64,000 bases of DNA from Streptococcus ovis DSM 16829 (GCF_000380125.1 NZ_KB904563.1:122323-186322), one strand, 5' to 3'. Shown: positions 47,055 through 56,688, counted from the first letter of the stretch. Numbers and translations are program-made. Notes: generated by a model not told the origin, from the sequence alone.

Positions 47055-47098
47055 AGGAGAGGAGACTTTCCTTATAACTAAGCTTGTCTCCCTCTCCT
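47055..47098 (-). other. Hairpin in the ulaB-ulaC gap
   Basis: AGGAGAGGGAGAC / GTCTCCTCTCCT arms with one bulge and a 19-nt loop. A short T run (CTCCTTTATC) follows on the minus strand. It may act as a partial terminator or processing site that lowers downstream enzyme expression relative to the transporter. Confidence 0.55.
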
Positions 47099-47110
47099 AT
47101 ATAGCATTGT

Positions 47111-47389
47111 TTACAAAACTGCTTGGAGTTTTGTTTTAATTTCATTGTCATCCATCAAGTTATCAAGACCAACTAAATGACCATTTGTCCGACCTTCCAA
47201 TTCCTTAATTAAGTGATTGGAAGCGACAACAATATCATACCCCGAAGCCAATCCTTTGGCCTCACCGACAGAACAAGATGCAGACTGGATGTCTGTTACT
47301 CCGAGCTGACGAAGGGCGTTTTCAACCTTCATCTTGATGACCATGGATGAACCCATCCCATTACCACAAGCTGTAAGAACTTTAACCAT
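47111..47389 (-). CDS. ulaB: PTS ascorbate-specific EIIB
   Basis: A 92-aa phosphocarrier of the EIIB-SgaB type. The phosphocysteine is Cys8 in TACGNGMGSSMV. It passes phosphate to ascorbate bound by UlaA. The start at 47389 follows GGAGGAAA; a longer frame overlaps ulaA but lacks a better RBS. Confidence 0.93.
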   Translation of the reverse strand: MVKVLTACGNGMGSSMVIKMKVENALRQLGVTDIQSASCSVGEAKGLASGYDIVVASNHLIKELEGRTNGHLVGLDNLMDDNEIKTKLQAVL

Positions 47390-47435
47390 TTTAATTTCCT
47401 CCATTAGAACGAATTTTTTAGAAATAGCAGAGCCA

Positions 47436-48866
47436 TTATTGAGCTTCACCACGATAGTAGGCTTCTTTATCCTTAGCCTTCATAAATTGAAGCTGTGGAA
47501 TCGCCAAGAAGAACAGACATACAAGAACGTAACCAGCAATGCCAAGGTATTTAAAGAGATAACCAAATGGAACCCATGGAATAGCGAGGTCAATATTTCC
47601 ATGATATCCACCTGTTAAACCAAGAAGGGCAACAGCTACTGCCCCAACTGACACTTGTATAATCCCTGAAATGAAGGAGAGCACAACAGCCGCCTTCCAT
47701 CCGCCACGCTTGTCAGCATAGACCGCAATTGCAGCATTATCAAAGAATACTGGAACAAATCCTGTAATAATCAAAATCGGATTTTTAAAGATAACGAGAA
47801 GTGCAATGGTAATCAATTGACCAATCAAACCGAAGGCAAATCCTGAAAGCACCGCATTTGATGAACCAAAACCATAAGAAGCTGCAACGTCAACCGCTGG
47901 GAATGAACCTGGGAGAAGCTTACTTGAGATACCTTGGAAGGCGTTTGTCAATTCCGCAACGAACATCCGAACACCTTGCATCAAGATGAAGAGATAAACA
48001 GAGAAGGTGAGTGATGTTTGAATCACATACATAAAGAATGATTTCGTTGGAACGTATGCTCCTGCACCAATCAATTCTGCATTAGACATGAGTTCTGGAC
48101 CAAGGACTGCCAAAATTGCACCAAAGAAGACCAACATGAGCGTCGCTGAAGCAACAACTGTATCATGGAAAATATTAAGGAAGGTTGGCAATTTCAAATT
48201 ATCCAAATTCTCTTCTTTTTTACCAAAGAATGGTGCCACCTTATCCACAAACCAAATCGCAAATTGCTGTTGGTGTCCAATAGCGAATCCGCCACCACCA
48301 GTCAAACGTTGTGTCGGTTCCACTGTCATATTGGAGCTGACCGCCCAATAAAGACCACAGATAATACCAACTGCCCATGCTCCAAAAGCATTTTGTAATT
48401 GAGGAATCAAGAGAAGGACAAAGACAGAAATAGTTGCCGCCTGCTGCACCATAATGTGACCAGTGATAAACAAGGTACGCACTTTCGTCACTTTACGCAG
48501 AGCAACAAGGAGGATGTTAACACCAAATCCAATGAGGAGTGCTGTTGTAGCGACACTAATGAAGCCCATTTCTTCTAACTTGGCATTTGCAGCTGCAAGG
48601 CCAAAGTAAGGGTCGATAACTGCTGCCTCCAAATTGAACTTTTTCGCAAGAGCGACCAAAATTGGACGGAATGTACTAACTAACCCACCAGCACCAACGT
48701 TCAAAATCAAATAACCAACAGTCGCCTTGACAAAACCTGCAAACACTTCATGAACTGGTTTTTTCAAGAGAATATAACCAATCAAAACCAAGAGACCAAC
48801 GAAGAAGGCTGGGTTTTGCAAAATATTGGTGGAGAACCAATTTAGGGGAATTAAGAGTATATCCAT
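47436..48866 (-). CDS. ulaA: PTS ascorbate-specific EIIC
   Basis: A 476-aa membrane permease of the UlaA/SgaT family with about ten or eleven helices. Family blocks include LQNPAFFVGLLVLIGYI, NVGAGGLV, and GGGFAIGHQQQ in the central re-entrant region. It imports L-ascorbate with phosphorylation. First gene of ulaABCDEF. RBS AAAGGAG; the promoter carries a perfect-consensus cre. Confidence 0.95.
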   Translation of the reverse strand: MDILLIPLNWFSTNILQNPAFFVGLLVLIGYILLKKPVHEVFAGFVKATVGYLILNVGAGGLVSTFRPILVALAKKFNLEAAVIDPYFGLAAANAKLEEMGFISVATTALLIGFGVNILLVALRKVTKVRTLFITGHIMVQQAATISVFVLLLIPQLQNAFGAWAVGIICGLYWAVSSNMTVEPTQRLTGGGGFAIGHQQQFAIWFVDKVAPFFGKKEENLDNLKLPTFLNIFHDTVVASATLMLVFFGAILAVLGPELMSNAELIGAGAYVPTKSFFMYVIQTSLTFSVYLFILMQGVRMFVAELTNAFQGISSKLLPGSFPAVDVAASYGFGSSNAVLSGFAFGLIGQLITIALLVIFKNPILIITGFVPVFFDNAAIAVYADKRGGWKAAVVLSFISGIIQVSVGAVAVALLGLTGGYHGNIDLAIPWVPFGYLFKYLGIAGYVLVCLFFLAIPQLQFMKAKDKEAYYRGEAQ

Positions 48867-48901
48867 TTTTCCACTCCTTTTAAATGTTTTTCTATATCCT
48901 T

Positions 48902-48956
48902 ATTATAGATTTTGTAAGCGCAAACAAAAAGACCAAGTCTTACACACTCATGTGTG
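48902..48956 (-). promoter_or_regulatory. ulaA promoter with cre and putative activator site
   Basis: Minus-strand -10 TATAAT at 48902-48907 with a weak -35. Between them, 48912-48927 (TTGTAAGCGCAAACAA) fits WTGNNARCGNWWWCAW at every position. Upstream lie CTTGGTCTTTT (48927-48937), TGTGTA (48941-48946) and the small palindrome CACAC-N4-GTGTG (48943-48956). Confidence 0.78.
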
Positions 48957-48982
48957 CAAAAATGGACCAACCTGTTCCCCCA

Positions 48983-49023
48983 AAAAAACACCCCAAATTT
49001 AGATTTTTCACCTAAATTTGGGG
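48983..49023 (-). terminator. Sorbitol operon terminator
   Basis: Perfect 12-bp stem CCCCAAATTTAG / CTAAATTTGGGG followed by TGTTTTTTT on the minus strand. Confidence 0.92.
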
Positions 49024-49059
49024 TATCAGTATTTTTGCTTATATTATACATTTGATGAG

Positions 49060-49740
49060 TTAATTTTTAAGCATCGTTGCTTCTTCTCCGTAAATCATTT
49101 CCCAATCTGTTTGAAATTGATTGACTGCCTGAAGAATAGGAGCTGCTAGTATAGCTTGCCGTAATAATTGCGGATCAACTGTAACGGTATGTCCTCCAGC
49201 TTCCAAGGTACGATTCACTTGAGAAATATTTTTGTAACTAGCACCTAAAATTTGTGTCGCTTTACCACTTTGCCCTATGTACTGTGCAATCGAGGCGACA
49301 ACTTCCGTCGCATCTGTCCCAAGATTTTCCATACGATTATAATATGGAGCCACAAAGTCAGCTCCGGCTTCAATGGCCAAGTAGGCTTGCATTTTACTGT
49401 AAATTGCTGTTGCAGTAATATGGACGCCTTTAGCTTTTAAGAGTTGGATGACTCGTAAGCCCACCTCTGTTACAGGAACCTTGATATAGACTTCTGAATC
49501 AATTTCAGTCAAAATGGTTTCCGCCTCTTTGAGCATTGTCTCCACATCTTGCGAAACAACTTGAACATGTAAACTACGTTCTTTTCCAATCAAGTTGCGA
49601 ATGGTACGTAAATGTTGGTATACATTGATTTTTCCTTCTTTTTTTAAGATAGAGGGGTTTGTCGTTACACCTACAATCGGTAAAATCTCTATGGCAGACT
49701 CAATCTCTTTCAAATCTGCACTATCTAGTAAAAATGTCAT
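49060..49740 (-). CDS. fsa: Fructose-6-phosphate aldolase / transaldolase-like protein
   Basis: A 226-aa class I aldolase of the TalC/MipB family. The Schiff-base lysine is in SEVYIKVPVTEVG (about residue 87), the N-terminal block is FLLDSADLKEI and NPSILKKEG follows. Small transaldolases of this length either cleave fructose-6-P to dihydroxyacetone and glyceraldehyde-3-P or act as transaldolases. It ends the sorbitol operon, whose product is fructose-6-P, which suits the aldolase reading. The second ATG is chosen because of its spacing from AGGAGG. Confidence 0.85.
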   Translation of the reverse strand: MTFLLDSADLKEIESAIEILPIVGVTTNPSILKKEGKINVYQHLRTIRNLIGKERSLHVQVVSQDVETMLKEAETILTEIDSEVYIKVPVTEVGLRVIQLLKAKGVHITATAIYSKMQAYLAIEAGADFVAPYYNRMENLGTDATEVVASIAQYIGQSGKATQILGASYKNISQVNRTLEAGGHTVTVDPQLLRQAILAAPILQAVNQFQTDWEMIYGEEATMLKN

Positions 49741-49751
49741 TTCCATTCCTC

Positions 49752-50117
49752 CTATGAAAAAATTTGAATGACCGTTCCTTCCTTCAACACTGGTGGATTT
49801 TCTACTTGAATGTGTAATGTGCCTGGTAAACTTCCTTCTACAGAACCATCTAAGGCAACGGTAATATGACCAAGGTTGCTAAGATTTTTTTCCACAACAC
49901 CACCAACGGCTGTAATAGGGTACTCTAGCCCATCAACGACTAACTTGCCACCAATCTGAATCGGTCTTGCTAAGGTCTTATCATTGATGGTAAAGCAAAA
50001 TTCCGCTAAATCTGCAGGTGCTCCTTCACCAAATAGGATAAACATCCCTGCATCCGCAATCATATTTTGCGCTTCCGGGCCAATAGCAATTATTTTTGTC
50101 TCAAATACTTTTTTCAT
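49752..50117 (-). CDS. srlB: PTS glucitol/sorbitol-specific EIIA
   Basis: A 121-aa cytosolic EIIA of the glucitol family, distinct in sequence from other EIIA types. Family-like blocks are ILFGEGAPADLAEFCF and ITAVGGVVEKNLSNLGH; the active histidine is probably the one in LGHITV or nearby. It gives phosphate to the EIIB domain of SrlE. RBS is weak (AAAGAG). Confidence 0.9.
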   Translation of the reverse strand: MKKVFETKIIAIGPEAQNMIADAGMFILFGEGAPADLAEFCFTINDKTLARPIQIGGKLVVDGLEYPITAVGGVVEKNLSNLGHITVALDGSVEGSLPGTLHIQVENPPVLKEGTVIQIFS

Positions 50118-50180
50118 TTTTATCTCTTTTCTGATTAATAATGGAACAGCGATGAGAACACTGTCCCATCACTGTCTATT

Positions 50181-51170
50181 TTACTGATAAAGTCCGATAC
50201 TTGCAATCCATGCAACGATAACACGTGGTACACCGCTCAAGAAACGTGAGTAGAGAACAGATGGAACACCGACTTCAACCGTTTCTGCTTCAGCTTCTGA
50301 CAAACCAAGGGCAACTGGGATGAAGTCACAACCATTTTGCGTATTGATAGCGAAAAGTGCTGGAAGTGCCATTTGTGGAGGAATATTTCCTTTTCCAATT
50401 TCCACACCAATCAAGGTACCAATGATTTGTGAGATAACAGCGCCAGGGCCAAGGAGAGGAGATAGGAATGGAAGTGAACAGATAAATCCAATGACGACAA
50501 GCCCCCAGACATTACCTGCAAGTGGTACCATGAGTTTCGCAATCCAGTTACCGACCCCAGATCCATTGATAATCCCAATCAAGAGAGATACAAAGGCCAT
50601 GAATGGTAAAATGGTGTTGAGCATGGTTTGGATAGCATCACGCGCAGCTTGGTTGAAAATCGCAACAACCTTACCAGCACCCATACCAATGCGAGCTACA
50701 AAACTCGTTTCAGCACGTTGTTCTGTGATTTTCTTTGTTGTATCATATGTGGCTGTTTTAACTTCTTCTTTTACTGGAGCAACAGTTGGTGCAACCTCAC
50801 CTGAAGGAGAAATTTGATCAACCCCAACAGCTGAAACATAGATTTCTTCTGTGATATATTGAGCTAACGGACCTGATTTCCCTGTTGCAACGATGTTAAT
50901 CGTTGGGATACCCTTTTTAGGATAGATTCCACAACGAAGTGTCCCACCGCAGTCTACAATTGCAAGAGCAATTTCTTCATCAGGAATAGACGTTTTGAAA
51001 CCATTAACAGCTTCCATACCTGTCAATTCCACAATTTTATCCACAATCTCAGGTTTTTCACCACCGCCAGTGATATAGATAAATTTGTGTTTCTCTTCAG
51101 TTGGTGTAATTACCAATGGACCACCAAATCCGCCACTACCTTTAACAACTTTAATGCTATTATATGCCAT
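50181..51170 (-). CDS. srlE: PTS glucitol/sorbitol-specific EIIBC
   Basis: A 329-aa protein: an N-terminal EIIB domain (about residues 1-120, with the phosphocysteine likely in [15 protein letters not shown]), a linker rich in Pro/Val/Thr (about 120-160) and a C-terminal membrane part with about four helices ([27 protein letters not shown]). It works with SrlA as the sorbitol channel. RBS GAGGAG. Confidence 0.92.
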   Translation of the reverse strand: MAYNSIKVVKGSGGFGGPLVITPTEEKHKFIYITGGGEKPEIVDKIVELTGMEAVNGFKTSIPDEEIALAIVDCGGTLRCGIYPKKGIPTINIVATGKSGPLAQYITEEIYVSAVGVDQISPSGEVAPTVAPVKEEVKTATYDTTKKITEQRAETSFVARIGMGAGKVVAIFNQAARDAIQTMLNTILPFMAFVSLLIGIINGSGVGNWIAKLMVPLAGNVWGLVVIGFICSLPFLSPLLGPGAVISQIIGTLIGVEIGKGNIPPQMALPALFAINTQNGCDFIPVALGLSEAEAETVEVGVPSVLYSRFLSGVPRVIVAWIASIGLYQ

Positions 51171-51193
51171 GATTTTTTCTCCTCATTCTATCT

Positions 51194-51739
51194 TTATTTC
51201 AATGTCTTGCTAAGTGTTACACCTTGTTGTTTACATACCCAAGCAGTTGTGAAGTCTGTGATCCAACCTGCAAAGAAGTTCATCACAATACCGACTAGCA
51301 TATAACGAATCGCCAAGTCCATTGTATTAAAACCAAGCGTTTCAATCCCGGACGCAATCCCCAACCATACAAAGAGTTCCCCTGGATTGATATGCGGGAA
51401 GACCCCGTTTGAAGTGTGGCAGAATTGCATTTGTGATGCTACGTAACCTGGTTTGTAAAATTCAGGCATGAAACGTCCCATTGAGATAGCCATTGGATTT
51501 CCCAACATGAAGGCTGAGATAAATGGTAAAATCATGTAACGACTGATTGGATTTTTCGCAGAAACTTCTGCTAGTTTATTGACCTTATCTTCTCCCAAAA
51601 TAGCAATTAAAGCATTCATCGCTACCAAGAGCATCAAGACAACTGGTACAATCCCTGTCATCCAAGAGATAAAGGTTTCTCCACCAAGTTGGAAGAGCTT
51701 CATGAAGCCCTCAGCAAATTTAATAATGTAATCCATCAT
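51194..51739 (-). CDS. srlA: PTS glucitol/sorbitol-specific EIIC (EIIC2)
   Basis: A 181-aa membrane subunit with about four helices. Family blocks are LGGETFISWMTGIVPVVLMLL and NGVFPHINPGELFVWLG. It pairs with SrlE for sorbitol import. It is preceded by gutM and followed 23 bp later by srlE, the standard gut gene order. Confidence 0.92.
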   Translation of the reverse strand: MMDYIIKFAEGFMKLFQLGGETFISWMTGIVPVVLMLLVAMNALIAILGEDKVNKLAEVSAKNPISRYMILPFISAFMLGNPMAISMGRFMPEFYKPGYVASQMQFCHTSNGVFPHINPGELFVWLGIASGIETLGFNTMDLAIRYMLVGIVMNFFAGWITDFTTAWVCKQQGVTLSKTLK

Positions 51740-51775
51740 GTACTCCTTTTCTCCGAGAATCTTCTCGGTATTTTT

Positions 51776-52255
51776 TTATGATTTTTTTAACTGAAATTTT
51801 AACCGTGAGAGGAACAATTTTGCATGTGTCGTCACATCTACCACAGGAGCGTACTTTGGTACATCCTTGTAGACACCAGCTTCTACCCGTAAAAAGACCT
51901 CTCGTGCATCTTCAATAGCAATTTGCAATAATTTATTTTCTTTGCGAACCATGGGATTGTACTTGTCAAAGTAATGGATATCTTGCCCAACATAGGTCGG
52001 CATATCCTTGAAATGAGCCAAGACTGTTACCCCTTGCATTTTTTTAGCCGCCAAAACTTTACCATCAGGATTGATAGCGAACATGACAATCGTACCTGAT
52101 TTAATTTTCCCAGCACGACGACCAATGGCAACGCGACCTAGCTGACGCAATTCCCCATATGTTTCATTAAAATGCTTGAGTTGCCTCAATCCAAATAAAA
52201 TTTGCAATAGATAGGCTGCAATACAGAACAATCCAAATATAATCGCAAAACTCAT
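51776..52255 (-). CDS. gutM: GutM-type activator of sorbitol operon
   Basis: A 159-aa protein of the GutM family with an N-terminal hydrophobic helix (about residues 3-22) and a cytosolic basic part (LGRVAIGRRAGKIKSGTIVM). In enteric and streptococcal gut operons GutM is an accessory activator. It starts on the base after the gutR stop codon, so the two are translationally coupled. Confidence 0.85.
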   Translation of the reverse strand: MSFAIIFGLFCIAAYLLQILFGLRQLKHFNETYGELRQLGRVAIGRRAGKIKSGTIVMFAINPDGKVLAAKKMQGVTVLAHFKDMPTYVGQDIHYFDKYNPMVRKENKLLQIAIEDAREVFLRVEAGVYKDVPKYAPVVDVTTHAKLFLSRLKFQLKKS

Positions 52256-54121
52256 TTAAAATACTCCTTTACTTCGTGTCAAGTCAATAAATTCAGCTTC
52301 CGTCTGAATTCGTTTCAAATCAGACTTCAAGTGCGCATCATTCGCGATTCTAAAAATATCATCGTATAATTCTAACAATTCCGCTTCCATTTTAGACTCA
52401 ACCTGATGAGGTATCGCCACCAAGAAAATCAACTCAACAGATTCCTTTCCTTCAATGTGGGCCTCTTCTAAAACACCCAGCATCAGAACAGTTTTCGTAT
52501 CCAATTGATTAATAGTATGCGGAAAACCAATGCCATTTCCAAAAAAGGTTGACTGTTGCTCCTCTCGGTCCAACGTTCGTTGAACAAAGGCTTGATCAAC
52601 TAATCCTTGCACCTGCAATTGACTCGCCATCGTGATCAAATAGTCTTCATATCGCTCCGCCTTCGGAAGACGGATAAACTTCAATACAATGGTTTCTAAA
52701 TTTTTCTGATGGTAACGATTAACGCGTTGCCATTCTTCACGCAACCACTGATCGTCAAAAAGATTGGTGATATGAATAAGTGGGGATTGAAGGTTTCCCA
52801 ATTTTAAAGGAATGGTTGTAAAAATCGCAAAGTAATCATCGTCTGCTTCAGGATTGAAATTTTCTTCTGAATACTGTGTAATTTCAATGTCACGACCTAG
52901 TACACGGTGTAACTGTCTAAAAATCATATTGGCCGTTCCACGACCTGTCGTACAAACAACCGCAATTTTACGTTTTTTTACTTCTAATTCTTGTGTATCC
53001 TCTCTCAGAATCATTTCAAAGTAAAGGGCCAAATAACTCAGCTCCGACAATTCTACAGGATGTCCAAAGCGCCCTTCTAGGTAGTCGCCTGCTACTCTTG
53101 CCATCTCAAAAGCTAATGGATACTTATGTTGGATTTCTCCATGGAAGATATCTCTCGCCTGTACATGAAAGATCAGACGATTGAGTAGGAACTTCAAGTG
53201 AGTATGCAGTTCCAGAAAGAGCTTTTTCTCGTCCACCTGCACCATCAATGTGTGTTGAACTTCCTGAATCATTTCCGAGTAGATTTCCTGTAAATTAGAA
53301 TCACTTCTCGGTTGATAATCGAGACCGTCAACATACTGCGTATTTAAAGGAAAACTTAGAAAATCTTGCTCATATTGACTAAGTGATAATTGATACTGCA
53401 TCTCAATATGATAGATCAACTGCACCATCAATTCTGAATCCAGCAGATCATTACTGTAGTAAGAGATTGGTTTAATCAGCGGTTTATGCCGTTTTACACG
53501 CGCTACTGTAATCGCAATCACCTTGGTCATCAACTCTTGCGTTTTCTTTGGAATTCGGAAAGTTTCATATAATTCTTCCAAAAAAGCTTTTGTCTCATCA
53601 ACAAGGGTATCTGAATCAAAATATGCATACACATGATGAAGGTAGAAAAGTCGTAGATTGATTTCTGTCCCGACAACTTCTAAGCCCCAATTAGGTTTTC
53701 CTGATATGGTCACTTGAAACGATTCTGCCAGTTCTTTAACCTGCTTTAAATCTTTATTGATCGTCGTACGACTCACGCCGATTTCTTCTGCTAAATCATC
53801 AATTCGAAGCGGTTCTGCACTTTGAAGTAACCGTTTAATCAAGTAGGAACAACGCTTACTTGAAGAATTAAAATCACTTTCCTTACGTAAGCTGCCTGCT
53901 AAGATTTCCTCCAATCTTATATAATCGTAAACTTCAATCGACAGCAAACCTTCTTCTTGTTTAATTTCCAAATCGGGAGCCAGCAAATCATTGAGTTGTT
54001 CCAAACTTTTTTGGAGAGTAGAGAGGCTGACATTCAAATCCGCCCGCATCTCTTCTACACCAACTCGGCGTTGTGCGACTAATGTTTCTAAGATACGATA
54101 CCAACGATTGACTAATGCCAC
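52256..54121 (-). CDS. gutR: PRD-type sorbitol operon regulator
   Basis: A 621-aa MtlR/BglG-like activator: N-terminal HTH (about residues 15-45), a second HTH (about 95-120, LAEEIGVSRTTINKDLKQV), two PRDs (about 190-390), EIIB-like domain (IAVVCTTGRGTANMIF) and a C-terminal EIIA domain with the histidine in GFPHTINQLD. PTS phosphorylation should couple its activity to sorbitol. GTG start, eight bases after GGAG. It lies between srlD and gutM, the same arrangement as in S. mutans. Confidence 0.9.
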   Translation of the reverse strand: MALVNRWYRILETLVAQRRVGVEEMRADLNVSLSTLQKSLEQLNDLLAPDLEIKQEEGLLSIEVYDYIRLEEILAGSLRKESDFNSSSKRCSYLIKRLLQSAEPLRIDDLAEEIGVSRTTINKDLKQVKELAESFQVTISGKPNWGLEVVGTEINLRLFYLHHVYAYFDSDTLVDETKAFLEELYETFRIPKKTQELMTKVIAITVARVKRHKPLIKPISYYSNDLLDSELMVQLIYHIEMQYQLSLSQYEQDFLSFPLNTQYVDGLDYQPRSDSNLQEIYSEMIQEVQHTLMVQVDEKKLFLELHTHLKFLLNRLIFHVQARDIFHGEIQHKYPLAFEMARVAGDYLEGRFGHPVELSELSYLALYFEMILREDTQELEVKKRKIAVVCTTGRGTANMIFRQLHRVLGRDIEITQYSEENFNPEADDDYFAIFTTIPLKLGNLQSPLIHITNLFDDQWLREEWQRVNRYHQKNLETIVLKFIRLPKAERYEDYLITMASQLQVQGLVDQAFVQRTLDREEQQSTFFGNGIGFPHTINQLDTKTVLMLGVLEEAHIEGKESVELIFLVAIPHQVESKMEAELLELYDDIFRIANDAHLKSDLKRIQTEAEFIDLTRSKGVF

Positions 54122-54139
54122 TTTTTCTACTCCTATTTA

Positions 54140-54940
54140 CTATCCTCTCGTCTTACCACCTGCGACATTGGTTGTGATTCCTGTAATATAACTTGAGCGA
54201 TCTGATACATAGTAGGCCACTAAATCAGCCACTTCACTCAATTTACCACTCCGACCAAGAGGCGTTGTACTCGTAGATGCATACCCTGCACGGATTTCAT
54301 CTACTGTCTTCCCTCTTGTATAACCCAATGCTTCTTCATAAGCAAGTGTCCGTAAGCCTGTCGCTTCCATAATCCCTGGTGCAATCCCAACTACGCGAAC
54401 ATTATATTTCCCTAGTTCTTTGGCCCATGAACGTGTGTAACTATATACAGCTGCCTTTGTTGCTGCATATGCACTCTGACCTTCTGAACCTTCCAAACCT
54501 GCCTCAGAAGCCATATTAATAATGACGCCCTTCTTCTTCTCAACTAAGATTCGTCCAACTGCTTGACTGACGAGGTAAAGCCCCTTTTGGTTGATCATAG
54601 TGATTTTCTCAAATGTCGCATCATCCAATTCGTATTTCCCATGCGGGTCTTTTGGATCTACCAATAGACGCGGAACATTGATACCTGCATTATTCACCAC
54701 AGCATCAATCGTCCCAAAACGCTCTACTGTTGCTGCAACTGCTGCTTCCACTTCCTCACGGGAAGTCACGTCTACTTGTTGGAACAGTAAATTTTCATGG
54801 CGCACATCGTTATCTGAAATATCAAAGTTAGCGACGTTTACTCCTAACTCTAATAGTTCATCAACGATGGCTTTCCCAATTCCAGAGGAAGCACCTGTGA
54901 CAACTACTGTTTTGCCTGTTATATTTAACCAATCTGTCAT
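54140..54940 (-). CDS. srlD: Sorbitol-6-phosphate 2-dehydrogenase
   Basis: A 266-aa short-chain dehydrogenase oxidising sorbitol-6-P to fructose-6-P with NAD. The nucleotide-binding TGASSGIGKA is at about residues 15-24, the catalytic Tyr-x-x-x-Lys is SAYAATKAA (about 158-166), and NNAGINVP lies between them. First gene of the sorbitol operon, 18 bp before gutR; RBS AAAGGAG. Confidence 0.93.
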   Translation of the reverse strand: MTDWLNITGKTVVVTGASSGIGKAIVDELLELGVNVANFDISDNDVRHENLLFQQVDVTSREEVEAAVAATVERFGTIDAVVNNAGINVPRLLVDPKDPHGKYELDDATFEKITMINQKGLYLVSQAVGRILVEKKKGVIINMASEAGLEGSEGQSAYAATKAAVYSYTRSWAKELGKYNVRVVGIAPGIMEATGLRTLAYEEALGYTRGKTVDEIRAGYASTSTTPLGRSGKLSEVADLVAYYVSDRSSYITGITTNVAGGKTRG

Positions 54941-54958
54941 CTTTTATCTCCTTTTGTT

Positions 54959-54978
54959 TTGTTTACGCTTTCATTATA
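54959..54978 (-). promoter_or_regulatory. Sorbitol operon -10 with cre site
   Basis: Minus-strand TATAAT at 54973-54978; overlapping and downstream of it 54959-54974 (ATGAAAGCGTAAACAA) fits WTGNNARCGNWWWCAW at every position, so CcpA bound there would cover the transcription start. Confidence 0.8.
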
Positions 54979-55044
54979 AAGTCTTTCCTCCAAATAATTA
55001 AGACACACTTTTTGAATCCAAAAGAAAATTTAGTTGACTAATTG

Positions 55045-55078
55045 AAAAAACAAAAACAGACCCCCGAAGGAGCCTGTT
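55045..55078 (-). terminator. pgi terminator
   Basis: AACAGGCTCC-TTCG-GGGGTCTGTT hairpin (stable UUCG tetraloop, two G-U pairs) then TTTTTGTTTTTT on the minus strand. Confidence 0.9.
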
Positions 55079-55096
55079 CTCAGGTTCTATTTCCGT

Positions 55097-56446
55097 TTAC
55101 AAACGTGCGTTAAGCTCAGCTGCTAAATCTTCAAAACCTGGTTTGCCTAAAAGGGCAAACATGTTTTTCTTGTAGGCTTCAACACCTGGTTGGTCAAATG
55201 GGTTAACACCATTGAGATAACCAGAAGCTGCAATCGCAAGTTCAAAGAAGTAGATGACATATCCAAGCGTAAATTCATCTTGTTGTGGAAGCGTTACGTA
55301 CATATTTGGTACACCGCCATCCGTGTGAGCAAGAAGAACCCCGTCTGTTGCTTTTTTGTTCACAAAATCTACATCCTTACCTTCAAGGTATCCAAGTCCA
55401 TCCAAGTCCTCTGCCATTTCAGGGATGAGAACATTCTTAGCTGGTTTGTCTACACGAAGAACTGTTTCAAACAAGTCACGACGGCCTTCTTGGATAATTT
55501 GTCCAATAGAATGAAGGTCTGTTGAGAAGTTAGCAGATGATGGATAGATCCCCTTGTTATCTTTTCCTTCTGATTCACCAGCCAACTGTTTCCACCATTC
55601 TGAGAAGTATTGGAGACTTGGCTCATAGTTCGCAAGGATTTCAGTTGTGTAACCTTTACGGTAAAGAATATTACGCAGTGCTGCGTACTGATATGATTCA
55701 TTCACTTTCAAATCAGCCGTAGCATAAGCTTCACGAGCCGCTGCAGCTCCTGCCATCAACTGATCCACATCAGCTCCAGATGCTGCGATTGGCAAAAGAC
55801 CAACTGCTGTTAAAACAGTAAAACGCCCACCAACGCTATCTGGTACAACAAATGTTTCCCAACCATTTGCATCAGCTTCCACTTTTACTGCTCCACGCAC
55901 TTTATCTGTCGTTGCATAAATCCGTTTATTCGCTTCTTCTACACCATATTTTTTAATCAAAGCTTCTTTGAAGACACGGAAAGCAATGGCAGGTTCTGTC
56001 GTTGTCCCTGATTTAGAAATCACATTCACAGAGAAGTCTTTATCAGAAACGTACTCCAACAAGTCCGCTAAATAAGTAGAAGAAATTGAATTTCCAGCAT
56101 ACAAGATTTGTGGTGCCTTGCGTGCTTCTTTTGGTTGCAAATTAACAAACGAACTATTCAAGAAGTCAATTGCTGCTTTTGCTCCAAGGTAGGAACCACC
56201 AATACCGATGACCACCAAAACATCGCTGTCAGATTGAATTTTTGCTGCTGCTTCTTTGATACGAGCAAATTCTTCCTTATCGTAGTCTTTAGGAAGGTCC
56301 AACCAACCAAGCATCTCGGATCCAGCACCAGTACGATTACGCAAATCAGCATCTACTGCAGTGATTTGACTTTGCATATAATCCAACTCATGTGGTTGAA
56401 TATATTTCCCCAAAAGTTTTGAATAATCAAATTGAATATGTGTCAT
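55097..56446 (-). CDS. pgi: Glucose-6-phosphate isomerase
   Basis: A 449-aa cytosolic enzyme interconverting glucose-6-P and fructose-6-P. SIS-fold and family signatures are [31 protein letters not shown], the catalytic Glu region and the C-terminal [14 protein letters not shown] with the active lysine. Length fits Gram-positive Pgi. The ATG after GGAGG is chosen; the frame is open 40 codons upstream. It lies upstream of the sorbitol operon, separated by its own terminator. Confidence 0.96.
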   Translation of the reverse strand: MTHIQFDYSKLLGKYIQPHELDYMQSQITAVDADLRNRTGAGSEMLGWLDLPKDYDKEEFARIKEAAAKIQSDSDVLVVIGIGGSYLGAKAAIDFLNSSFVNLQPKEARKAPQILYAGNSISSTYLADLLEYVSDKDFSVNVISKSGTTTEPAIAFRVFKEALIKKYGVEEANKRIYATTDKVRGAVKVEADANGWETFVVPDSVGGRFTVLTAVGLLPIAASGADVDQLMAGAAAAREAYATADLKVNESYQYAALRNILYRKGYTTEILANYEPSLQYFSEWWKQLAGESEGKDNKGIYPSSANFSTDLHSIGQIIQEGRRDLFETVLRVDKPAKNVLIPEMAEDLDGLGYLEGKDVDFVNKKATDGVLLAHTDGGVPNMYVTLPQQDEFTLGYVIYFFELAIAASGYLNGVNPFDQPGVEAYKKNMFALLGKPGFEDLAAELNARL

Positions 56447-56552
56447 GAGTATCCTCCATTTATAATCCATTCTATGATATCGCTTTATCACTTTTTTTTC
56501 AAGCGATTTGTTAATGTTTGAACAATCTCTTTTGTTTTTTCTGAAGAAAATC

Positions 56553-56629
56553 AAAAGAGCACACACCTGACTTCGCTTAGGGCTGCTGGATTCCTCCCCT
56601 GACCCACTTCACGCACAGATGTTGCTCCA
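56553..56629 (-). ncRNA. ffs: SRP RNA (small cytoplasmic RNA, 4.5S-type)
   Basis: The minus strand carries the SRP domain IV core: GTCAGGGGAGGAA followed by TCCAGCAGCCCTAAG, with flanking arms pairing GAGCA/TGCTC at the ends. It binds Ffh for co-translational membrane targeting. It lies downstream of tadA as in other streptococci and has its own extended -10 promoter. Ends are approximate. Confidence 0.92.
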
Positions 56630-56635
56630 AAGAGT

Positions 56636-56663
56636 ATTATACCATATTTTTTCGTTATTGCAA
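56636..56663 (-). promoter_or_regulatory. ffs promoter
   Basis: TTGCAA, 16-bp spacer and TGGTATAAT (extended -10) on the minus strand. Confidence 0.75.
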
Positions 56664-56688
56664 ATCGTTGAGATAAGTTGGTATTGAA

